NCBI GenBank assembly: GCA_907163375.1
Contig: CAJQUW010015400.1
Coordinates: 124,001-188,000 of the forward strand
Length of the DNA stretch: 64,000 bases
Direction of reading: 5' to 3'
Source of the DNA: Prostheceraeus crozeri
Lineage: Eukaryota > Platyhelminthes > Polycladida > Euryleptidae
The notes under the pieces were generated by a model. That model was not told the DNA's origin, did not search any database, and saw nothing but the letters and a program-made list of their open reading frames with translations. Of the stretch, positions 39,229-45,456 are shown piece after piece. Each line of letters begins with the position of its first letter. Positions within the stretch are counted from its first letter, which is position 1. The translations under genes and the position numbers were made by a program.

Positions 39229-39475
39229 CGACGAAGTCTTGGGTTTCTAACCTATCGGAGCGAAGCTCCTCGAGGCTTTAGCCAATCGGACCAAAGGTCC
39301 TCAGGTTACTAACCAATAGAACTTTGTTCAGAGGCTTTAGCCGATCGGACCAAAGGTCCTCAGGTTACTAACCAATAGAACTTTGTTCAGAGGTTTTAGC
39401 CGATCCTAAACGTAAATCTTAGCGCAAATATTAACGTAAATATTTTTTCCCAAAAGTCAAATTTAATCCTAAAAA
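39229..39475. other. Intergenic stretch rich in GC palindromes
   Basis: This spacer before the pX/pVI-like gene holds GGAGC-GAA-GCTCC (39257-39269) and the 59-bp tandem repeat described separately. It ends with TAAACGTAAAT-type sequence and the TAAAAAATG start. No coding potential is visible. Confidence 0.75.
39272..39406. repeat. 59-bp tandem repeat carrying three hairpins per unit
   Basis: Two nearly identical units (39272-39330, 39331-39389) and a 17-bp start of a third. Each unit contains GGCTTTAGCC, then GGACC-AAA-GGTCC (39288-39300 and 39347-39359), then GAAC-TTT-GTTC (39319-39329 and 39378-39388). GGACCTTTGGTCC occurs again alone at 42220-42232, so modules of this unit also exist as singles elsewhere in the element. 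Confidence 0.9.
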
Positions 39476-40006
39476 ATGCCTATAATTTATAAACACAATC
39501 TTAAACATTTTGCTTCAAATCAAAGAATTGCTCATGAACCACGTATGAATCCTGTTTATCATTATGATAATAGAGAAACAGTTCACACGGAAGGAGCTGG
39601 CATCTTCTCTGGTATAGGAAGTATCGTTAACTTAATTAAAAATAATAAAGATTTGATTACATCTGCTGCAAAAGGAGCAGCTGCTATAGGTAGTACAGCT
39701 AGTGCAATATCAAATGCTGTCAAGTCTCAAAACGAATTAAAACAACTAGAAGCTATTCGTAAACTTAGGAATGATTCTGAAGAACTAAAAAATTTAAAAA
39801 AACTTTCAGAGGAAACAAAAAATAAAATTGCTAACATAGCTGATGGGGAAACCTTGAGGAGCGGAGCTCCGTATGATGGTAAACATAAGAAGAAATCAGG
39901 CGTAGCCATAAAACGTTCAATTGAAGAAATAAGAGGAAATGGCGTGAGCAGCAACCTTCGGTTTAACCAGCAAAGCTGTAGCGGAGCTGGTCAAGCAAAA
40001 TTCTAA
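39476..40006 (+). CDS. Polinton small virion protein, pX/pVI-like candidate
   Basis: A 176-residue basic protein. Residues of about 40-75 (EGAGIFSGIGSIVNLI, then AAKGAAAIGSTASAI) form a glycine- and alanine-rich amphipathic or membrane-active segment. A charged helix follows (KQLEAIRKLRNDSEELKNLK), then a basic tail with KHKKKSG. The GxG pattern near the hydrophobic segment resembles maturation sites of adenovirus-like core and membrane-lytic proteins, but the residue two before the first glycine is not the usual M, I or L. The tail contains several triloop palindromes (39858-39870, 39899-39907, 39953-39963, 39968-39978, 39980-39988), so part of its sequence derives from inserted repeats. It lies directly upstream of the major capsid region. 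Confidence 0.6.
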   Translation: MPIIYKHNLKHFASNQRIAHEPRMNPVYHYDNRETVHTEGAGIFSGIGSIVNLIKNNKDLITSAAKGAAAIGSTASAISNAVKSQNELKQLEAIRKLRNDSEELKNLKKLSEETKNKIANIADGETLRSGAPYDGKHKKKSGVAIKRSIEEIRGNGVSSNLRFNQQSCSGAGQAKF

Positions 40007-40216
40007 AATTATGTTTTTTAGTAAAATTTTTTTTAGTAAAATTTTTTTAGCGAAATTTTCTTAGCAAAATTTTTTTAGTAAAATTATTTTAGCAAAATTA
40101 TTTTAGCAGAATTTTCTTAGCAAAATTTTTTTAGTAAAATTATTTTAGTAAAATTATTTTAGCAGAATTTTTTCTGTGTGTGAGGAAAACAAAAAGTCAA
40201 ATTATTTTTTATAAAA
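40007..40216. repeat. AT-rich minisatellite before the capsid region
   Basis: About ten imperfect copies of TTTTAGTAAAATTTT or TTTTAGCAAAATTAT (period 15-16 bp) fill about 40013-40165. A short non-repetitive leader ends in TATAAAAATG. Confidence 0.85.
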
Positions 40217-41548
40217 ATGTCTTCGCTTATCGAAAATAAATTTAGATTAGACGATCCTCCGTTCGTCAGTCGCAATCAAAAGAAGAATGACTATATAAGA
40301 ATTGCTATGAATCCCGGATCTTCCAGTAGAGTAAATACTGGAGGTGATTTAATTTTTGAAGTTGATAATCAGCAGAGTTATTTATATTTACCTGGTTCCT
40401 TTTTACACTGTGAATATTCTTTATATAGTGATGCTAATTTTACAACACCATTACCAGATACCGATAATATTGCATTAGAGAATAATTTTTTCCAAGATTA
40501 TTTACACAAATGCGTTTAGATGTTGCAACTCAAAATATAGAAACAATAAGTGATTCTCCAGGTGTAATTGATAAAATGCTTAGATTTGTAACAATTGGTG
40601 AAAATAATAAAAAGCATGAAATCGAAGGTTGGTTTCCTGATACTAATGATGGTATAACTATAGATGATGTAACTCACGCTGGAACAAATGCAGCAGGAAT
40701 TGCGAAAGATGTAGAAAATATTGCAAATCATTTAAATAAAACAAACAATAGTGCATATAAAGAAAGACGTGAATTTAACAAGAAAAGTAAACAGACAGTA
40801 AATTGGTCATTGTCTCCATTATTCGGATATTTAGATTATGATAAAATATCATATCAATTAAAATTTAAATTAATAATTCATCGTACAGCAAATAATGAAT
40901 TAATCTTTTTTGGTAAGACTGGAAAAAAAGCATATTTAAAAATTGATAGACTTGAATGGTGGATTAAGCATATTACTCCTAGTTTAGAGATTGAAACAGC
41001 TATTGCAAAAAGATTAAATACTAACAAACCAATTCCAGTAAATTTTCTAAAGCGTACTGCTAGTTCAGTAACTTTTTCCGAACAAAGATTTAACTGGCAT
41101 TTTACTAGAACTTCGAATACTCCAAGATATATTACTAACTTTTCAAAGAAATAATTCTCCAAGTTTTGATAAGAACAACAATCTTTTTCATATTAATACA
41201 ATTCGAAGTTTACAAGTTTCATTAAATCAAACCCGATATCCAATTGATCCATTAAGATTCGATGATACCAATAATCAATTTATGGAAGGATATGATTCTT
41301 ATCGAAATCTTTGTATAGAATTTGGAGTTGAACCACAATTAACTCCTGGAGATTGGAGACATTTATATCCTGTTTTCTGTTTCGATTTAAGTGCACAATC
41401 TGAAGATATTATCAAGACTGGTTGTGATGTAACAATTAATATTGAAAAGAAAGATTCCACAACTTCATTGATGGCTTATGGTTTATTGCTAGAAGATGTA
41501 AAATATTCTATTGAAATTCTTAATGGAAAGATGGCTAGGATAGGCTAA
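40217..41548 (+). pseudogene. Polinton major capsid protein region (double jelly roll)
   Basis: The region starts at TATAAAAATG and encodes the hexon-like shell protein. Recognisable segments in order are the N-terminal YLYLPGSFLHCEYSLY strand region, PGVIDKMLRFVTIGENNKK, the middle WSLSPLFGYLDYDK segment, and a C-terminal part with DWRHLYPVFCFDLSAQSEDI followed by TTSLMAYGLLLEDVKYSIEI. The LYPVFCFDLS...I..G.DV.I pattern is the conserved C terminus of Polinton capsid proteins. It is flanked by other virion genes and ends at a triloop hairpin cluster (41543-41568). The region is interrupted. Confidence 0.85.
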
Positions 41549-41568
41549 AGCCAGAGGAGCTTCGCTCC
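41543..41568. repeat. Hairpin pair at the end of the capsid region
   Basis: GGCTAAAGCC (41543-41552) is followed by GGAGC-TTC-GCTCC (41556-41568). GGCTAAAGCC is the reverse complement of the GGCTTTAGCC module in the 59-bp repeat. An AT-rich spacer follows, with repeated AACTAGAAT and AAAATTTTTTTG-type segments, to 41727. Confidence 0.85.
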
Positions 41569-41727
41569 GATAAGTTAATAAAAATTTTTGTTAACTTAAA
41601 TTTTTTTTTAGTAATTAGTAATAAAATTTTTTTGTAACTAGAATAAATTAAAAATTCCTAATTTAAAATTTAGTCATAACTAGAATAGATTAAAATTTTT
41701 TGGTAACTTAAAATTTTTTTATTAAAA

Positions 41728-42211
41728 ATGTCGCAAGCGAAAAGTAATAATAATAAAACTGTTGAATTAAAATTACGTAATATTGTTGACAAAAATACAC
41801 CTAAAACTATTACGATTAACAAAAAAAAAGTATTACATAAGTAAACCAATGATAGAGAATATTCAATTACAAGAAGAAAAGAATGGCGGGATTCTCCCAT
41901 TAATTCCACTAATAATAGGTGGCATAGCAGCTGCAGGAAGTGTTGCAGGTGGGACAGCTGGTATTGTCCAAGCAGTAAATAAAAATAAATCAGAGAAGGC
42001 AGCATTAGAAGAACAAAAACGTCATAATAGAGAGTTAGAGAAAGTTGCCAGGGGTGAAGGAATAGTAGATAATTTTATTAGTAAATTAAAATTAGTTGAT
42101 GAAGGAAAACGAGTTCTTAAAAATATTCTCCACAATGTTGATGATTTAATTGAAATCAAAGAAACTAAAGATGGTTCTGGAATATATCTAAGTCCTAGTA
42201 TGATAAGGTAA
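41728..42211 (+). pseudogene. Polinton glycine-rich membrane protein region
   Basis: The region starts at ATTAAAAATG. It encodes an N-terminal basic segment (TVELKLRNIVDKNTPKT), then a hydrophobic glycine-rich segment (GGILPLIPLIIGGIAAAG, SVAGGTAGIVQAVN), then a charged helix (EEQKRHNRELEKVARGEG) and a tail ending GSGIYLSPSMI. This GG-LPL-IPLI-GG followed by A-AVN and a RHN-E helix recalls small capsid-associated membrane proteins of Polintons and adintoviruses. It probably acts in virion assembly or membrane penetration. The region is interrupted. Confidence 0.65.
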
Positions 42212-42219
42212 TAACCTCA

Positions 42220-42232
42220 GGACCTTTGGTCC
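42220..42232. repeat. Single triloop hairpin GGACC-TTT-GGTCC
   Basis: A perfect 5-bp stem with a three-base loop just after the membrane-protein region. It is identical to the reverse complement of the module in the 59-bp repeat at 39272-39406. Confidence 0.9.
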
Positions 42233-42264
42233 GATCCGGCAAAACATTTATTTTATCTCTTAAA

Positions 42265-42640
42265 ATGAATTCTACAAATTCCGAAAATTTAATTAAATTA
42301 AAAATTGCTAATTTAGATTTATTGAATTATCTATTAAACAAAAATAAAAACTCAAACTGTCAGCATATTGGAGGTAGGTGACATACAAAAAACATTAGAA
42401 AACTTTCCTGGATTTATTTGGAGTAAATATTCGAAAGAAAAACATCTTCCCGGTCATTCATATACTGGTCCAGGAACTCGATTAGATATAAGAATAGATG
42501 AGAATAATAATCCAAAACCAGGTGAAGAACCAATAAATAGAGTAGATGCCGCAGCTTACAGGCATGATTTAGCTTATCGAAATCATGATCTAAGTTCTCG
42601 ACATGCAGCTGATAAGAAGATGATTCAAGAATGAGATAGT
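42265..42640 (+). pseudogene. Polinton phospholipase A2 (parvovirus VP1-like) region
   Basis: The region starts at TTAAAATG. The core reads YTGPGTRLD, a spacer, then PINRVDAAAYRHDLAYRNHD, and SSRHAADKKMIQE. GPG for calcium binding, D.AA..HD.AY with the His-Asp catalytic pair, and a downstream AD helix match the phospholipase A2 domain of parvovirus capsid protein VP1. In parvoviruses that domain breaches endosomal membranes during entry. The setting among virion genes supports an entry function here. The region is interrupted. A short LFGQG motif, matching the adenain cleavage pattern (M/I/L)xGx-G, is decoded at about 42709-42723. Confidence 0.75.
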
Positions 42641-42676
42641 ATTCAAAATCCTACATTTAGAGAAAAAATTGAAGGA

Positions 42677-43608
42677 ATGTTTGTTAAGAAAGCTTTACAA
42701 GCTAAAATATTATTCGGACAGGGTTTAAATGAAACGACAGCAAAGCTGTCTGAGAGCAACGCTCGAACCTACGCCTCTGAAATGTCGAATGACCTAGGAC
42801 GCTATGCGTCCGAAATTCATAAAGAATATAGAAGGCCTAAATATTCATTGAAAGTAAAAGTATTTAATAAAGATGACATTTGGGGTGCTGATCTTATTCA
42901 TATGCCGAATGAAAGGGACTACAAATACGCATTGACCGTTATAGATTTATATACACGATACGCTTGGGTAAAGCCTTTAAAAAATAAAAGTGGTCTGTCA
43001 GTTAAATATGCGTTTGAAGAAATCTTTAAAGAAAGTAAGAGAACGCCAAAAAAATTGTTTGTTGATAAAGGGTCGAATTTTATAACCGAAACGTTCAGCC
43101 ACTATTTGAAACTGTTTATTCAACTGAAAATGCAGGGAAGGCCGTAGTGATAGAAAGATTCAATCGGACGTTAAAAAATAAATTATTCAAGAAATTTACT
43201 GAGCAAAGAAATCAGAAATGGTTGAAGATATTACCAGGAATTGTAGAAGAGTACAATAATAAAGTTCATTCTGGTATTGAAGAAACCCCAAAGAATGCTT
43301 CTGACGACCCTGATTTGATAAGAAAAAAAATATTCGAGAATAATAATTCGAACGAAAATAATAATTTGAATGAGAGTAATCCGAATTTGCAGAAACTTAA
43401 GCCGAAATTTAAAATTGGAGATAGAGTTAGAATATTTAAATATAAGAATAAATTTGAAAAAGGCTTCGTCGGATACTGGACTAAAGAAATATTTGAAGTT
43501 TGTAAAATAAACCAAACTTATCCGATTACTTACGAAATCAAAGATTTAGATGATGAAAATATCAGAGGCCGATTTTATCAAAATGAACTACAACGAACTG
43601 ATTTTTAA
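42677..43608 (+). pseudogene. Polinton retroviral-type (DDE) integrase region
   Basis: This would insert the element into host DNA. Visible parts are an N-terminal stretch rich in mini-palindromes, the RNase-H-fold core (DDIWGADLIHMP, YKYALTVIDLYTRYAWVKPL, KLFVDKGSNFITETF), the ERFNRTLKNKLFKKF region with the expected glutamate, and SGIEETPKNAS. A C-terminal SH3/chromo-like domain follows, starting at KPKFKIGDRVRIFKYKNKF and ending GRFYQNELQRTDF. Domain order and motifs fit integrases of retroviruses, Ty3 elements and Polintons. Three triloop hairpins lie in its 5' part (42736-42750, 42754-42764, 42797-42811). The region is interrupted. Confidence 0.9.
42736..42811. repeat. Three triloop hairpins inside the integrase region
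   Basis: GACAGC-AAA-GCTGTC (42736-42750), GAGC-AAC-GCTC (42754-42764) and GGACGC-TAT-GCGTCC (42797-42811). The decoded sequence (TTAKLSESNARTYASEMSND) lies upstream of the recognisable integrase core, so these palindromes may have supplied extra N-terminal residues. Confidence 0.88.
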
Positions 43609-43682
43609 TTATCATTATTATTATTATTATTGGAACTAACGTTTCGGGAATGAAATTCCCTTTTTAGGCGTAGCCATAGAAT
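43609..43682. repeat. Spacer with trinucleotide run and two hairpins between convergent genes
   Basis: A run of ATT (about 43611-43631) is followed by GGGAAT-GAA-ATTCCC (43646-43660) and GGC-GTA-GCC (43667-43675). The context AGGCGTAGCCATA is identical to 39898-39910 in the pX/pVI-like gene. The integrase region and the protease converge on this spacer. Confidence 0.85.
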
Positions 43683-44135
43683 CTACGGTTCGTTCAATTC
43701 TAACATAATATCAAGAAATGGTACTCCTTTTTGTAATTTAGATAAAACATAAAGACATAATTGACCACAGTAAGTAGTTCCTGGTTTTTGAATTTGAAAT
43801 GTATTATAAATTCCATTGCCAAGTAATTTTTTGACTTTGTTTGTAGGTGGAAGTCCATAAGAGTCGAACCAATAGTTCTCAGCCTCTGGGCGGTCGAAAT
43901 AGTAATTATCTCGATTTTTATTAAAGATACCTGCAGACCAATGTACGCCTTTTTGGTCTGAAGTGTGAAGATTCGTTATGAAATTTTCAGTTGGCTTATT
44001 TTTGATCAATTGTAATTCGTCTCTCATTAGAAAATGAAAATTCTTTATTCCCAATTGATTTGCGATTTTCTTTAAATCGAAATTCGTTGTTGTTTGTGTT
44101 CCATATAATTTCAAAAACTCATTTATGTTGCTCAT
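43683..44135 (-). CDS. Polinton adenain/Ulp1-like cysteine protease
   Basis: A 150-residue protein that would process capsid precursors. The active-site pattern is complete: GVHWSAG with His65, YWFDSYG with Asp91, and CGQLCLYVL with nucleophile Cys127 and the preceding CGQ. This is the order and approximate spacing of adenovirus protease and Polinton PRO proteins. The start codon follows TTATAAAATG on its strand. The length is short but normal for this family. It reads as one whole frame. A partial copy of its 5' part lies further right (about 44328-44456). Confidence 0.9.
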   Translation of the reverse strand: MSNINEFLKLYGTQTTTNFDLKKIANQLGIKNFHFLMRDELQLIKNKPTENFITNLHTSDQKGVHWSAGIFNKNRDNYYFDRPEAENYWFDSYGLPPTNKVKKLLGNGIYNTFQIQKPGTTYCGQLCLYVLSKLQKGVPFLDIMLELNEP

Positions 44136-44327
44136 TTTATAATAAAAAAATTTCTTAAGGAACCCCTAGAAGACAGAAGGGAGGGGGTATTGATTTAAAA
44201 CTGTTCTCTAATGATGACTTTCCTTACTACTTATTCGATTTTGAAATGATATAATTTAATCTAAATTAAAACGTTACATTGTTACATTTAATTAGTAGAG
44301 TTAGTGTTTCGTACATCTTTTAGCAAT

Positions 44328-44456
44328 AGTAATTCAACCCTCATCAATATGTGAAAATTCTTCATTCCCAATTGATTAGCAATCTCATTTAAATCGAAAT
44401 TTGACGTGATTTTGTTTGCCGTATATTTTTAGAAAGTCTCTAATGTTACTCATTTT
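44328..44456 (-). repeat. Partial duplicate of the protease 5' region
   Basis: Resembles 44011-44135 over about 125 bp, including TTCCCAATTGATT and TTTAAATCGAAATT and a matching CAT before TTTTA at the inner end. Similarity is moderate. It looks like an old local duplication of the first part of the protease gene and its start region. Confidence 0.75.
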
Positions 44457-44920
44457 AAATGGAATAAAATCTATTTCAGAAATTTCTCAAAAGAATTGTC
44501 GTGTAGCAGCTGCTAAAATTGTGTCAGCTGATACGAGTGAAGGAAATCACAGACAATAGGTCATGATACGGGTTGTGAAATCTCATTCACACTATGAGAA
44601 CAAAAGAACAAATACAATCTAAACACAATAGACATATGAGAGAGAAGAGAAATGAATGAGCATTTCTCTTCATTTTGGTTTCCATAACAATAATTCATGC
44701 GACACTATTTTGAATGGAAAAATACACCAATTGTCGAACTATGTCGGCACTTTTATCGACACATTTTCCGGCTCCAAGAAAACAATTTTGGTGTAAATTT
44801 CCATTAGCGTTCAAGGTCATTCTATTAAAAGCATACGGGAATTATTCTCATTGAAGACAAGCAATTGTTTTAAAGATTGCATGTCATTGTGAATACAATA
44901 TTCCTGTAAAAGACAGGATC

Positions 44921-44948
44921 GAGAGAGAGAGAGAAAGAAAGAAAGAAG
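44921..44948. repeat. GA/GAAA microsatellite
   Basis: A run of GAGAGA followed by GAAAGAAAGAAAG. It is the only such simple repeat seen in the Polinton and lies about 30 bp inside the right inverted repeat. Confidence 0.9.
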
Positions 44949-44976
44949 TCACGCTGCTCCGTAAAAGTTTAATTGA

Positions 44977-45450
44977 GATAACGAAGGATATATTCTTGCG
45001 GTTTCATCCACTTTTGTTTCTTCCATTTTTAAAGAAATATTATTAGTCACATGATATATTTTAAAAAACCTGAAAGATGGATAAAATTCATGAATTTGAA
45101 ATTCTCAACTTTTATGATTTTCGGTGTCCTGGAACGGTCATGATTTTGGGGGTGAAAATTGTAATTCTCAAATTTGAGATTTTGAAAAATTTGAAAATTG
45201 GGTATTTTTAAAAACGACCATATTTATGAATTTAGGTCTTCATAACCTGAAAAAGGGTTCAAATTCATGAATTTATGTCGTTTTTAAAAATCCCATTTTT
45301 TGAAAAAATGGTACTTTTTGAATGGACTAAATTCATGTATTTAGGTCTTAATAACCTGAAAAAGGGTTCAAATTCATAAATTTATGTCGTTTTTAAAGAT
45401 ACTATTATTTGAAATTTACGGTGTCCTGGAACGGTCTTTTGCCCATTACT
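44977..45450. repeat. Polinton right terminal inverted repeat
   Basis: The reverse complement of 28152-28704, without the 78-bp internal duplication found on the left. The GACCGTTCCAGGACACC motif occurs twice, on the reverse strand, at 45123-45139 and 45420-45436. The inner end holds a mirrored copy of the start region of the leftmost gene (ATGGAAGAAACAAAAGTGG on the reverse strand). Confidence 0.95.
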
Positions 45451-45456
45451 ATTGAC
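45451..45456. repeat. Right 6-bp target-site duplication (ATTGAC)
   Basis: Identical to 28146-28151. Removing the element and one copy would leave a continuous A array in the normal 9/12-bp rhythm. Confidence 0.85.

Larger units (their letters stand above)
44136..44976. other. Non-coding right arm of the Polinton
   Basis: About 840 bp without a convincing gene. It is less AT-rich than the gene area in places. It holds the partial protease copy near 44328-44456 and a GA/GAAA microsatellite at 44921-44948 just inside the right inverted repeat. The rest (about 44460-44920) shows no family resemblance I recognise and could be a regulatory or filler segment. Confidence 0.6.
28152..45450. mobile_element. 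Polinton/Maverick element, virus-like DNA transposon, 17.3 kb
   Basis: The element is bounded by long inverted repeats starting AGTAAT and by a 6-bp target duplication. It carries the diagnostic Polinton set: protein-primed DNA polymerase B, retroviral-type integrase, A32-like ATPase, adenain-like protease, and major and minor capsid proteins. It also has PLA2, fibre-like and membrane-active proteins. Composition is clearly more AT-rich than the flanks and there is no satellite inside. The gene set looks complete for the family, but several regions are interrupted, about ten breaks in total, so this copy looks inactive. The outermost 310 or so bases of the two inverted repeats differ at about a dozen positions by eye (near 4 percent), suggesting a moderately old insertion, unless the ends already differed when it landed. 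Confidence 0.96.

Noticed and set aside
28152-45450. Alternative reading as an integrated virophage or adenovirus rather than a Polinton
   Set aside because: Integrase, protein-primed polymerase, the 6-bp target duplication and long inverted repeats together define Polintons. A free-virus relative (adintovirus-like) remains biologically close but does not change the call.
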